Assembly (NCBI GenBank): GCA_963576475.1
Contig: OY754964.1
Span: 8,657,986 to 8,721,985 of the forward strand
DNA from: Molanna angustata
Lineage: Eukaryota > Arthropoda > Insecta > Trichoptera > Molannidae
Length of the DNA stretch: 64,000 nucleotides
Reading direction: 5' to 3'
The notes under the pieces are model-generated. The model was not told the origin of the DNA, did no database searches, and was given only the letters and a program-made list of their open reading frames with translations. Below, piece by piece: positions 52,920-62,804 of this stretch. Both the position numbers and the translations under genes were made by a program. Positions within the stretch are counted from its first letter, which is position 1. Each line of letters begins with the position of its first letter.

Positions 52920-53075
52920 AACGAGTCACCATCGGGCTTCCGCCCTGTAGGAAGACCACAAAAGCGATGGCGATATAGTTGTAATTCCATATCCCTGAAA
53001 TAGGCACCGAGAAATAACAGTACCCAGTCCTAGATAAAATAAAAAAAAGAAGAAGTTATTATAAAAATATTGTCG
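52920..53075 (+). pseudogene. RTE-type LINE terminal relic
   Basis: Plus strand: PSGFRPVGRPQKRWRY and, after breaks, APRNNSTQS. The same ending, ITVHIPI after a GRP..RWW block, occurs at 57695-57990. An AAAAAAAGAAGAAG tail follows (53038-53054). Confidence 0.6.
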
Positions 53076-53079
53076 TGAG

Positions 53080-53585
53080 ACTTTGTTTTTTATGTTGGAA
53101 TGCCACATAAGCTAAAGAAAAGAAGAAGAAAGCTGTTCTCCTATGCGTTGCTTATCCAATGAAGTTCCAAACTGTCAGTTCATCTTTGGATGGTCTTTCA
53201 CGAGGATGAGTTCCGTGAGGATGTACTTATTGCGATATAAAAGAGTACGAGGGATAGTAGATATGACAACACTAGTCCCTCTTTTATACTCCATCTGTAT
53301 ACTTCATCTTACTATGTTTTCAACCTTACATATCAATATAAATCTTCTTCCACTCTTTTATGCCTGTTGGCCTGTTAAGGTGACGGAATAGTCTCCCATG
53401 TACTTTTTGGGTGCTCATTACGTTGTACTTACTCTTAAAAGTTACGTATTTAAAAATATATATATTATTCCCTCATTGTGTTTCACACAAAATTCAAATA
53501 AACCATAGTATTTTATGTATCGCTCGATTCAAATAAACTAATTCGAGCGCACACGTTTTTAATCTTTAAGGACGTACATTCTCAA
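53080..53585. other. Unassigned DNA next to LINE relics
   Basis: GAAAAGAAGAAGAAAGCTG near 53116-53133 looks like another LINE tail. The following 300 bp are less AT-rich but yield no protein motif in either direction. Confidence 0.35.
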
Positions 53586-53589
53586 TTCT

Positions 53590-53875
53590 CCTACAATAGT
53601 TTCAAAGATTGCATTTGACCCGCCTGCATTGCCTTACCCTACACCTTAAAGTCCTGCGTCTACTTCTCTCTTGTTACGTGGATTGCCAGCTGTCCTTTTA
53701 TCTCTTGGGAGGACATCCTGAACGTCTGCTTTCCTATACATTATCTCTGGCCACTTTGACGGTTCTTGAATCTGTCATTATTCTCGACACATGTTTATTA
53801 CAGAACCTTTTTCTCTGTCGACCCCATTTCGCTATATTCTCAACTTCGCACAGCCTTCGTATCTCTGTGTTATCT
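53590..53875 (-). pseudogene. RTE-type LINE C-terminal relic
   Basis: Minus strand, with frame breaks: LCEVENIAKWGRQRKRFC, NKHVSRIM, VKVARDN, SRRSGCPPKR and KDSWQST. This is the order seen at 19930-20525 (CGIKDFVQWSKSRRKYWSDH and RRQPERPPKR). Several stops. Confidence 0.7.
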
Positions 53876-53992
53876 TAATTTGATTTCTTTTTTTCTTAAT
53901 CTTTCTATTCCTTATATTCTCAGTCTTCATCTCGGAAGTGCTAAAAATACAAAGTGTTGTATCTAATCCATAAATATTATCTAATAAATTTA

Positions 53993-54215
53993 TCGGCCTT
54001 CGTGGCTCAGTTGGTTCAATATCTGACTGCGGAGCCAAAGGTCCCAGGTTCAATTCCCGATGGAGACACAGTTTTGAATATTGTTTTCAGTCTGGATCTG
54101 TGAGACGAAAAATATCGTTAGTCTCCAGAATGTGGTATCTTGTGATTGGGTGCGAGTTAAATTTAATATTCAACATAGTTCCTACCTGCTAGTTGCCAGT
54201 GAAGAAAAATGTATA
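53993..54215 (+). repeat. SINE-B
   Basis: CGGCCTTCGTGGCTCAGTTGG (box A) near 53994, box B AGGTTCAATTCCCG near 54048, CAGTCTGGATCTGTGAGACG near 54090-54109, and GATTGGGTGCGAGTTAA. It ends near TAGTTGCCAGTGAAG (54190). Promoter boxes are well kept. Confidence 0.85.
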
Positions 54216-54219
54216 AATA

Positions 54220-54955
54220 TGATTTTAAATATTTGCACTGTGTTCGTTGAAATATGTATATCGCGCATGTGAAGGTAAATCGTTATACCTACCTACATTT
54301 CCCTGACTACATGTTGGTTGGTAGGTAGGTAGGTACACTAGTTCAAACATTACAAACAAAATTATTATAGTTATGTCGGCATTGTAGATTCCTGTAACGG
54401 CGATCCAGTGGCTAGAATAGGTAAGATGTTAATTTAGATACGAATACAAATAAAACGTGCAACATAACTTGTTTTCAGTTGTTAAAAAAGTAGTTTGTGG
54501 AGCTGTTTAGAAAATTATTATCTACAATACTATTATTATTATTACTAACAAAGTTAAAAGTAGAAGCTATACACAAAACATAAATCACGTTTTTATCCCA
54601 TCATAAATACCATGCTTATTCACTTTTTCGGACGCAACATGTTCGTTCTTCACACTTGTGTTTTAACGACCTCGCATTTTTTTTAGTTTTCCTAATTAAG
54701 CTTTAATGTACAATTTGAATCAAAATAATGGAGGTATTATAGAATATTGATACATGGAAGAGATTGTGTTCTGCGTTTAACCATAAATTAATATGTTATG
54801 TAGGTGCATTTTTTAATTCTGAGAAACATACCATGAGGTTTGTCGCTTAACCATGCGTTGATCTCTACTTAATGTGAATACATAATAAATTGGAATACCT
54901 TGTAGTTTTTCAAAATCCTTATTATTTGTGTTAGTAAACATATAGGGCACTTTTG
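54220..54955. other. AT-rich spacer
   Basis: Contains a GGTAGGTAGGTAGGTAC run at 54318-54337. No gene recognised. Confidence 0.4.
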
Positions 54956-54960
54956 CTTTA

Positions 54961-55625
54961 GGGGGGGACTGCTGCCAACGTACCTAATTTTCAATTTCAT
55001 TATTTCTTATCAAATTGTTAATAATAATTTAGATAGTTTGGGTATTCATGAAGAAAAATGTATCTTTACTTTTTGATAATGTTCTGTATAAATTATTGTA
55101 GAAAAATAATGGCATACCCCGATTTTCAACGTTTATCTTATATTTTTAATAAAATATAAGGCGTAGTTCAACATATTTTTTTTTAAATTAAAGAAGACAA
55201 AAATATCTAGAAAAATACAATGTGACGTTGAATTAATGCTTCAGGTTTAGAAAATAAACCTAAAAAACACTTATTTTCCATTCAGCGACATCGAAATATA
55301 AGTTTTTTTGGTTTACTAACTTAACCTGATGCATTAATGCAACGTTACATCGTATTTTTCCAGATATTTTGATCTTCTTTAATTTATAAAAAAATATAAT
55401 GCTCTATACCTTATAGTTTTTTAGAAATTTAAGATAAAAGTCAAAAATTGGGGTATGCTTATTATTTTCCTACAAGAATATATACAAACATAATTAAAAA
55501 ATTAAGGTATATTTTTATTTATTAATATCCAAACTAACTAGGTTATTTTTTTCAAAATGATTCGTTTTGTAGTAATGACGCAAATTCAAATTGAAAAAAT
55601 AGGTACGTTGGCAGCAGTCCCCCCC
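54961..55625. repeat. Long-hairpin MITE H3, copy 3 (uninterrupted)
   Basis: The left end GGGGGGGACTGCTGCCAACG and right end CGTTGGCAGCAGTCCCCCCC are complementary for 20 bp. The arms remain paired across about 330 bp. TTAA follows the right end (55626-55629) and TTA(G) precedes the left (54958-54961), so the duplication is TTA or a mutated TTAA. Colinear with 11960-12639. Confidence 0.88.
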
Positions 55626-55629
55626 TTAA

Positions 55630-56040
55630 ATGCTGATTCTGCGAAACAATGAAAATGAAAATTGTATTAGGATTCCTAATTTTCTATTAGATTTGCTTTG
55701 ATGCAAATAATACGTTTTACCTATACAAAGCTGGTTAAAGATATTAAATTTGGAGAAGCTGTTTCGTACCGCTTAAGAGGGAGAAGTTTTTTCCGAAGAG
55801 ATTGATGTGGTTGGGGAGACCAATAAAAGAACAAGTGCGTTATTTCTGAGTTGCTGGTTCTGCGAAAAAAGTTCAGTTATAAAATTTATTAAATTTTACC
55901 AATGTTGGGGGGGGGGGTAATTTATTTTTATTTATTATGTTCGTTCACACTGAAACCGCTTTCTGGACTATCAAATTCTTTGCAGAATTGGTGGTCTGTA
56001 ATCCACGCAAATTTCATGTGGAAACTTTTTTTTGTCTTTT
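55630..56040. other. No identifiable gene
   Basis: Includes a G homopolymer run near 55908-55917. Otherwise AT-rich. Confidence 0.4.
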
Positions 56041-56041
56041 T

Positions 56042-56460
56042 TTAATAAAGAAAAAGAATGAATATGCACTTTAACAAGTACATATAGGTACATTTAGCTG
56101 GGCCATAAATTTCAAACATCAATAAAAATCATATTTTCCAAAAACCATTATATAAGCCCCAAATTCATGTGTCAGTAGAGGGCAAAAAGTAGGTAATATT
56201 GAAGCAGAAAATAAAAAAACAGGTACAATTTAAATATTTATGCGCAAATTTTGAGACGCTTTTCGCTTAGATATGTTGATAAATAAAATTCTCCAAACAT
56301 GGACAGCCCAGCCTAATAATATACATCCTCATACATTGCCTAAAATAAGTCCATGTTTGTGGTATAATATGTGAAGGAAATCAGTCGTCGCAGGATTCGA
56401 ATTCCTGAACACTGGATTACTAACCCAGTGCGCTAACGGCTCTTCCATCACCCATCTGAT
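56042..56460 (-). repeat. SINE-A, interrupted copy
   Basis: Head in 56385-56458 (CTGGGTTAGTAATCCAGTG on the minus strand, box B GGAATTCGAATCC). The body TATACCACAAACATGGAC lies near 56348-56365. The tail TACTTGTTAAAGTGC is displaced to 56070-56085 by about 210 bp of unrelated AT-rich DNA (56096-56306), a probable secondary insertion. Confidence 0.65.
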
Positions 56461-56494
56461 ACAGTTTATTATATGAACTTATTTTTGTATATAT

Positions 56495-56625
56495 CTAATT
56501 CTACTTTTAATAGAATGTCCCCCCGACGTCGGCTACCACTCTGGCGTAAGCATCTCTGTCTTGAGCTAACCTGAGGAGCTTTTCCACTATATGGACTCCG
56601 GTCCATTCCCTGATGTTTTTTTTTT
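56495..56625 (-). pseudogene. RTE-type LINE terminal relic
   Basis: Minus strand: IREWTGVHIVEKLLRLAQDR followed by DAYARVVADVGGT. This resembles the closing segment of RTE proteins (IREWT..S...L.R.AQDR..YR.VVA.V). Only this tail is present. Confidence 0.6.
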
Positions 56626-56814
56626 CCTGACGTGCTGTATCGACTTAAATATACCTACCCAGGTTGTATCTGACTTTTGGACTACCAATTTTTCACATTT
56701 TTAATTTTAAAAAATCATCTTCACCAATTTAACATTGCCTCCTCTGCCTCATGTCAGTTCAGTCAATACCATGACCAAACTTCGGAACATTACCTATAGG
56801 GTTGCCACCTAATG

Positions 56815-57140
56815 GTGTCCTCATAGATCGTAGCTCCTCGTTGCTGTCCGTGGACCTCTTCAAGGTCCCATTTGTCTTGCGGATTTTGTGATCTATAAAA
56901 ACAATTTTAAAGCCGTTAAGAAGTTCTGTCATAGTTATGGTGCCTTACTAGTGATTGATTACCATAAAGTTATTTTTTTAGAGATCTTGGTATCGTCTCT
57001 GATGCTTTCCATTTCATAAGATCTGAAGTCAATGGCAGTCTACGAATGTGAATCTTCTATTAATATCTGTCGATTGCTATTTTTGTCGCTCACTTAGAGT
57101 TCTGTGAAGGGGCCGTTAACAGTCCCCATATACAGAGCAA
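56815..57140 (+). pseudogene. R1-clade LINE 3' relic
   Basis: GTAGCTCCTCGTTGCTGTCC, GACCTCTTCAAGGTCCCATT and GGTGCCTTACTAGTGAT follow the order of the coding end of 43178-44482. The 3' UTR words GGGGCCGTTAACAGTCCCCA (57111-57130) match GGGGACTGTCAACGGCCCC at 42945-42963 in inverse. An older copy of the same family in opposite orientation. Confidence 0.75.
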
Positions 57141-57144
57141 GTAG

Positions 57145-57685
57145 TGATGATTCTATAAACAATACATTGTTGTGTATCTATAAATTATTCTATAAATATT
57201 AATAGTTTACTTGAATTTGTGTAATAGATAAATAATAGTGAATCTAAATCGGTTCGTGGATCGAAATATTCAATCAATAATTCAAACATTATTTATAATA
57301 ATATAATCCATTGTGATTTTAAGGGTGTTAACAGTGAACAATGGATTCAGTATAAAATGTAGGCGCGTTCGTACAATGCACAACAATGAATCACCTCAAA
57401 GTTAAATGCCAACAGAGTTGAAATGAATGGCGAAAGAACAATGTTTGCCACTGTTGTTAAATCTCGTTCCTCGCTACTATGTACATCTAACCACAAGCCT
57501 GATCTTTCAACCTCCTTATGTCCAACACTTTGTTGAGATGAATTTATTTTATACCTGCAAAGAACATCACCTTTGACACACCAATAGTAAGTAGTGCTAT
57601 AACAGTTGGTACCCCATTTTTTAATACTTTCACTTTATAACAATTGATTTTATACTATCATTACCATAACGAATATAATATGATC
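57145..57685. other. No identifiable gene
   Basis: AT-rich with no supported structure. Confidence 0.4.
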
Positions 57686-57694
57686 TAATATTTA

Positions 57695-57990
57695 GCAGGC
57701 GTAACACTTCGTGATAGAATAAGGAACTCGGATATAAGGAGAATCTGTGATGTCGAAGATGTCGTGCGATAGGGAAGAGCACGAAGACGATTCTGTAGAG
57801 ATCATGTGGGGAGAGCAGGTCCAGATCGAGTGGTGAGGATAGCAGCGGATGAGGAGATAACAAATATCAGACCCCCTGGAAGACCATCCGAGCGATGGTG
57901 GGATAGCTGCACGTCCACCTCACAAGAGCAGACTCCGAGAATAACAGTACACATTCCTATCTAAAGCGGAAGAAGAAAAACATTTAGTAC
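57695..57990 (+). pseudogene. RTE-type LINE C-terminal relic
   Basis: Plus strand: GVTLRDRIRNSDIRRICDVE then DVV, one stop, GRARRRFCRDHVGRAGPDRV, IRPPGRPSERWWDSCTST and a closing ITVHIPI-stop. It ends with a GGAAGAAGAAAAA tail near 57968. The family is that of 4937-5305. Few lesions. Confidence 0.78.
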
Positions 57991-58052
57991 TACATAGTTA
58001 TTCCGTTTTAATTTTTAATATATATTATTTTATTTATTTAAATACACACTTA

Positions 58053-58222
58053 GTGCCTTTCACATGATCCGGTTTGCCGGATAGCCGGCGCCGGGTAACT
58101 GGCAGCGAAGTGTATGGGCATGCATGGTAGCTTTCACACGCACCGGCATGCATGCCTATACACTTCGCCTTTTCACACGACCCGGCGCCGGCTACCCTGC
58201 AACCGGGTCATGTGAAAAGGCT
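58053..58222. repeat. GC-rich hairpin MITE
   Basis: Ends GTGCCTTTCACATGATCCGG and CCGGGTCATGTGAAAAGGCT are inverse. Inner words CCGGCGCCGG and GGCATGCATG also pair across the centre, as do GCGAAGTGTAT and ATACACTTCGC. TTAG (or TTA) occurs on both sides (58050-58053, 58223-58226). Markedly GC-rich against AT-rich surroundings. Confidence 0.8.
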
Positions 58223-58224
58223 TT

Positions 58225-58550
58225 AGAAATACATAAACATAATATATTATCAAAATAATGTTTCCTTTCCTAATTTAAGCTAGAATCTTGTGTTTAGGGA
58301 AGCACCAGCTCTTTGCTTACATAATAAAAATAATTTACAAAGAATCTATAAAACATAACACATACATTAAAAAACGAATTAATTATCAACTATAAATAAA
58401 ACACATACTTTCAAAACCAAAAGTAAAACAAAAAGAATAAAAAAAATATCTATTTCAATTCTAGAAAAAAACACCATCAAAATTATAATACAAAAAATAT
58501 AAAAAAAAATAAATTCACTACTTACATCCGACTTATTCTTAATTGAAAAT
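58225..58550. other. AT-rich spacer
   Basis: A-rich sequence with no gene or repeat ends. Confidence 0.4.
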
Positions 58551-58554
58551 TATA

Positions 58555-58765
58555 GCGGACTAGTTAAATATGTTCTGAGTTCGATTCCCAGTGGAGGCAC
58601 ACTTTTCAATTGTGCTTTCAGTCTGGATTTGTGAGACAATAATCATCACAAGTCAACAGAATGTGGCAACTTGTTGTTCGGTGCGTGTTAAATTAATATT
58701 TGATATAATAGGTGCCTACCTGTTAGTTCCCCGAAAAGGGATATAAAATAAAAATAAATTAAATT
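58555..58765 (+). repeat. SINE-B, head-eroded copy
   Basis: Box B GAGTTCGATTCCC near 58577, CAGTCTGGATTTGTGAGACA near 58619-58638, GGTGCGTGTTAAATTAATAT near 58680, and TTAGTTCCCCGAAAAGG near 58723. Ends in ATAAAATAAAAATAAAT. The box A region is missing or diverged. Confidence 0.78.
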
Positions 58766-58768
58766 TGA

Positions 58769-58951
58769 ATGTCATTATGTACTTTCCAGAGAAAAGCTAT
58801 ATTAGCAACGAAATGTATGGAAGTGAATGAGACGATGATGGCTACTTCTCTGAGCTGGAAACATAAGTTAATTGGGAAAAATAATTTCTTTGGAAAAACA
58901 CTCGCCATACAAGCTCTGAGCTGCGTTCACATAGAACGCCGAGTGCACTTA
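58769..58951 (+). other. Open segment next to a splice-acceptor-like site, unassigned
   Basis: TGTACTTTCCAG at about 58777-58788 resembles a 3' splice site. It is followed by an open frame of about 55 codons, KAILATKCMEVNETMMATSL then SWKHKLIGKNNFFGK, that runs to the edge of the TTA-flanked element. After excising that element the frame reaches a stop a few codons later. No family recognised. It may be chance. Confidence 0.25.
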
Positions 58952-59874
58952 GGGCCGGTCTTATAAACGAAAGACCAAATATTCGTAAGTATGTTTATGA
59001 TTTACTAACGGATGGATGTTCCTAAGTGGATATTACTATCGGCGGTATTATAAAACTATTTTAACTGTCCGTTTATTTGACAGTTACAGTCTAATTAGAC
59101 TACAATGGATTTTCAATAGATTTGTATTGGACTATAATGGATTGTAATGGATAAAGCGGTGCTGTCATTGCAATATATAAACATAGAGTATTTAATTTTT
59201 TTGCATACTTCAAACAACATCAAAAATTACAAAAATGATGATGATCCTTTATTATTTAGCTAGCGCGCTGGATTAGTAATTCAGTGGACGCGGGTTCAAA
59301 TCTCGCCTCAACTGTTTTTTTCTTCATTTATATCACAAGCATTTATGTCTAATTTATGGCATTAAAATGAAATTTAAAAAATTAATGCATATGAAGGTAA
59401 TTGTCACAATTATTTATTCATTCTTTTTTTTTAAATAAAAAAAAAATATTAAAATAAAATAAATCGAAGTTCAGTGTCATCAATGTCATGTTGAAATAAT
59501 AAAATATTTGGTCAAACACAAACTTGTAATCAAATTCATTTTGGTTATTCAAAATCACTGTCGGACGACATTTTTCACCAAAAAAAATCAATTCAATATA
59601 AAAATCCAAAAAATATAAAACAGTATATTTCAAAATATTCGTAATATTAAAAATGTACCGCAACATAAAAAACAAGTGTGGTAAAACTCAATCTTTCCAT
59701 AACTTATCGTTAACGAACGCTTAATCGGTGGTCCGACCGTCGGTAAATGCTATCGGTAAAATTTTACTAAAATTTAACTAACGGATTGTTATAATACGAA
59801 AAATAGAGCATTTGTATCAAATTTCGGTTTATTTGGTCTAAAATCTAACTAACGGACGTTTATAAGATGGGCCC
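58952..59874. mobile_element. TTA-flanked TIR element (Harbinger-like signature), carries a SINE-A
   Basis: The left end GGGCCGGTCTTATAAACG and the inverse of the right end GGGCCCATCTTATAAACG agree at 16 of 18 positions. TTA occurs on both sides (58949-58951, 59875-59877). TAACGGATGG-type and ACTAACGGA words recur in both arms. No transposase frame. The TTA duplication and GGG-starting ends are typical of PIF/Harbinger MITEs. Confidence 0.7.
59258..59370 (+). repeat. SINE-A inside the TTA-flanked element
   Basis: GCGCGCTGGATTAGTAATTC (loop with AGT), GTGGACGCGGGTTCAAATCTC (box B), then ATATCACAAGCATTTATG. The 5' box A part is missing and the tail is short. Confidence 0.75.
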
Positions 59875-59879
59875 TTAGT

Positions 59880-60345
59880 GATGCTCTATGGGCCGTTTTA
59901 AAAGGGTAAGGTCTCGTACTGCGAGAATACTGCTTGCAGGACCTCAATTTTTTCTTACATTATTCTTAAATAAATCTCGTAATACGACCATAATAAGTCG
60001 TTCATAATGACCGGAAACGCTCGAAAGACACTCTGTGGGGCTGAGATTGAAGGTCGACCAAACCCTCTGTAAAATTGTCGGGTGAAAAACGCTCTGCCAG
60101 TTATAGTATTTGTTGACTAGTATCTGTGGAATGATAACTTATATTTGTTTCTGTGGTATCTATTATGTCAGTTGACATCAGTTGACATGATTTATGATGC
60201 CAATATGCATTCATTAAGAGATTAATTTATTAACATATTCGAAAATTTACAATAAAAGGTCTGAGATCATTATTTACTCCACTGCCGAATTGTTGTCCTC
60301 CCTAACCTAACCTGAAAATATAAATGATAAATGACATTTGACATT
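59880..60345. other. No identifiable gene
   Basis: Moderately AT-rich, no supported frame. CCTAACCTAACC (two to three TTAGG units in inverse) at 60302-60313. Confidence 0.4.
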
Positions 60346-60347
60346 TA

Positions 60348-60490
60348 AAAAGCCCGATGCTGCGTTCAGATTTAAACTCCGCTCGAAAGCGTTCAATGAG
60401 ATTGGTGTGAAAAACGCCATAATCTGCAACTTCAGGTACATCCGACGCCCGACGTCTGACGTTGTATCTGAATAGAGCTCTGGGCTTAAG
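60348..60490. repeat. Small TIR element candidate
   Basis: AAGCCCGATGCTGCGTTCAG at the left and CTGAATAGAGCTCTGGGCTT at the right are partly inverse (AAGCCC and TTCAGA blocks). The interior is GC-richer and contains CCGACGCCCGACGTC. No second copy seen here. Confidence 0.45.
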
Positions 60491-60494
60491 GAAG

Positions 60495-60960
60495 TATGAA
60501 TGATTATAATAATTATGTATGTAGTTTTTACATACATACATATTTTCTTTATCTTTTTATGTGACTAAATAATGCAAATGTATTCTATTAACGCCTTCAT
60601 TCCAATCTATTTATATTCATTAGGTGTATTCTATTTAAAATGTATAGTTCCTTGCAAAAAAACATACTGGTGATCGGCAAAGAAACGTAATGTGATATGG
60701 ATATTTGTCTTGTACACAAAAAAATGAACGGTTACCCGACCTTGAGAACGATGAAGTGTCGTTTAATCAAACGTCAAAAGTGTTGACCGTTTGAGATTGA
60801 ATGATTGTAATTCATTGCACCAGGAAACTCACGAATACAGATTGTATATTCACTTAAAAAAATGGTTTTGACACTTATCTTTAATTTAGATCAAACACCT
60901 GAAGAAGTTGGTACATGTATTTTGTTAGTAGCATAATATTTGGTATTTTGTTTGTAGTAA
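60495..60960. other. AT-rich spacer
   Basis: No gene or repeat recognised. Confidence 0.4.
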
Positions 60961-60964
60961 GGGC

Positions 60965-61260
60965 TCTGATCACTGTCAAGGGACGCAAAGCCGCATATTT
61001 TGGCCACATATTCCGTGGTGATAGATATGTCTTTCTACACTTATAATAATAATTCTGTCTTCCCTCTATCTTATAAGGAAAAGATAGAGGGAAGACAGAG
61101 TAAGGGGTTTTATAAGAATATCTTGGCTTAAAAATCTCAGGCAGAGGTTCGGGATTCTGGATACTGCGTCACAAATTAGGTTGACGCAGAATCGGGAAGA
61201 GCTTGGTGTGAAGGTCGCCAACCTCCGTTAGGAGCGGTACCTACTAGAAGAAGGTAAGGG
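60965..61260 (+). pseudogene. RTE-type LINE C-terminal relic
   Basis: Plus strand: VKGRKAAYFGHIFRGDRY, frame breaks with an insertion near 61035-61075, then ISWLKNLRQRFGILDTASQI and RLTQNREELGVKVANLR-stop, ending near GAAGAAGG (61247-61254). The same closing block as 29375-29690. A short inverted pair (CTTCCCTCTATCTTA / TAGAGGGAAG, 61053-61096) marks the interruption. Confidence 0.75.
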
Positions 61261-61269
61261 CCCATTTCC

Positions 61270-61530
61270 GTACCGCGTGGGCTTAGAGTATATATTAGTA
61301 TATTAAAATGTTGAAAAAAATTTCAGCTCTCGAGTTATTTTATAATTATGACTTAATAATACATCTCTCGTCTCGATAATCTTACTTTGACTCTATTAAT
61401 TCTACTTTTGTGCGTCTTTTATCGCAAAAAATATTCCCTTGTATTCACTTACGCTGGAACTATTAATAGATTATATTTTCTGGCTATTCGATGTTCTTAT
61501 ATTCCGTTAAATAATATGACATATCATTCG
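61270..61530. other. AT-rich spacer
   Basis: Nothing recognised. Confidence 0.4.
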
Positions 61531-61539
61531 TCCTTTTCC

Positions 61540-61890
61540 TCATGACTTAGGATAGCGGCTGTAGTCTGTCGCCACACGTATGGCCCGCCTCCATGCCAAT
61601 CTGTTTTGGGCTGAACGCAGAGCACCAGTCACCGAAGACCCCATTGTGGACTTAACCAAATTGCTCCATCTGGTCGGTGAGCGACCACGAGATATCCGTT
61701 CCTCCACGCTGCCCATCACAACAAGCTTCTCGAGGCAGTCTGGTTCCCTTCTGGCAATGTGTCCAAAGAATTGAAGGATACGTCTGTAACATATCGTCGA
61801 TAGACGATCCTCGATCCTTAGCTCGTCCAGAATTGACACTTGGTTCTTCTGGCTGTCCATGTGATGCGCAACATACGCCTCCAGCACCAC
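61540..61890 (-). pseudogene. RTE-type ORF C-terminal part (116 aa)
   Basis: Continues the 62028-62693 protein in another frame: DELRIEDRLSTICYRRILQF, FGHIARREPDCLEKLVV, RISRGRSPTRWSNLVKS, then an AQNRLAWRRAIRVATDYS end. The F-G-H-I-A-R and R-G-R-(S)-P-T-R-W blocks correspond to the W-x-GH..R and GRP..RW signature of RTE proteins. Confidence 0.78.
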
Positions 61891-62027
61891 ATTTCGAAAG
61901 CATCGATCCTCTTTCGCTCTGACTCCCTAAGTGTCCATGTTTCCACACCATACAGGAACATCGGGAATATCAGAGCCCTGATGAGTCTAGCCTTCGTGTT
62001 TTTCGTAATGGTCCTGTCCTTCCATAC

Positions 62028-62693
62028 TCATGTGAGCTTTCCCAGTGCTCCCTTTGCCATGGCGATGCGTCTTTTTACTTCCGCTTCACAACCACCGGTG
62101 TCACATATGTTGGAACCCAGATATGTGAAATCATGTACTATCTCAAGATGGTTTAGAGAGTTTATTGGGGGAAGTTTACATGCTCTATCAATCACCATCA
62201 GTTTGCTTTTGCATTGGTGCTCAGACCGAGTGAAACTTTCCCTCTCAACACGATCCAAAAGTTGTTTCATATCGGTCTCGTTTGTGGCTACTAGAGTTGT
62301 GTCTTCTGCAAAGCGTAAGTTGGAGATTTTCTTGCCACCAATGCTGAATCCGGCCTCCCAACCATCCAGAGCTTTCCTCATTATATACTCTCTGTATATG
62401 TTAAAAAGAGCAGGGGACAGTATACATCCCTGGCGGACTGAAAAGGTAGCGGACAAGGCATTATTTAATCTTATTGAGGCAGAACTATTTGCATACAAGT
62501 TTTTTAGGATATGTATAAGATGCTTAGGGACTCCCATCTTATCCAACACCATCCACAGCTTACTCCATCTGACGCAGTCAAAAGCTTTGCTATAGTCGAT
62601 GAAACATAGAATAACTGGTGCATTGAACTCCCTACTCTTCTCAATTATCTGTCGCACATTCAGGATCTGTTCTCTTGTTCCCCTTCCACCCAT
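62028..62693 (-). pseudogene. RTE-type RT fragment with altered active site (221 aa)
   Basis: CFIDYSKAFDCVRWSKLW (about residues 35-52) holds the first catalytic Asp. VRQGCILSPALFNIY (86-100) follows. The catalytic pair appears as RFAEDTTLV (about 127-135), where FADD is expected: the first Asp of the pair is Glu. The YLGSNICDTGGCEAEVKRRI thumb block follows. The Glu substitution makes polymerase activity unlikely. The start is internal to the ancestral ORF. Confidence 0.82.
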
Positions 62694-62724
62694 AAAGCCA
62701 GTCTGTTCAGGTGGTATTTGACAT

Positions 62725-62800
62725 ATACATTATTCATATATTCCCTAAATTAAGCATACATGTTTGTGCTATAAGTATACGAAATCGTTCGAGGCAGCTT
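62725..62800 (-). repeat. SINE-A body relic
   Basis: ATATTCCCTAAATTAAGCATA, TTTGTGCTATAAGTATACGA and TCGTTCGAGGCAG match the SINE-A body and the end of its head in inverse. The tRNA-like part is lost beyond 62800. Confidence 0.6.
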
Positions 62801-62804
62801 AGGT

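Larger units (their letters stand above)
61535..62712 (-). mobile_element. RTE-type LINE, 5'-truncated, RT through C terminus
   Basis: Minus strand, two frames: RT at 62693-62028 and C terminus at 61951/61890-61540. Begins within the QTGFMGGRGTREQI fingers block near 62708, so the endonuclease is lost. A frame change lies near 61930-62030. The wording (FIDYSKAFDCV, RQGCILSPALFNIY) fits the RTE group but differs from the 36505 element, so it is a separate family. Confidence 0.82.

Noticed and set aside
61840..62595. Plus-strand 251-codon open frame
   Set aside because: Antisense shadow of the RTE reverse transcriptase on the minus strand. No recognisable domain.
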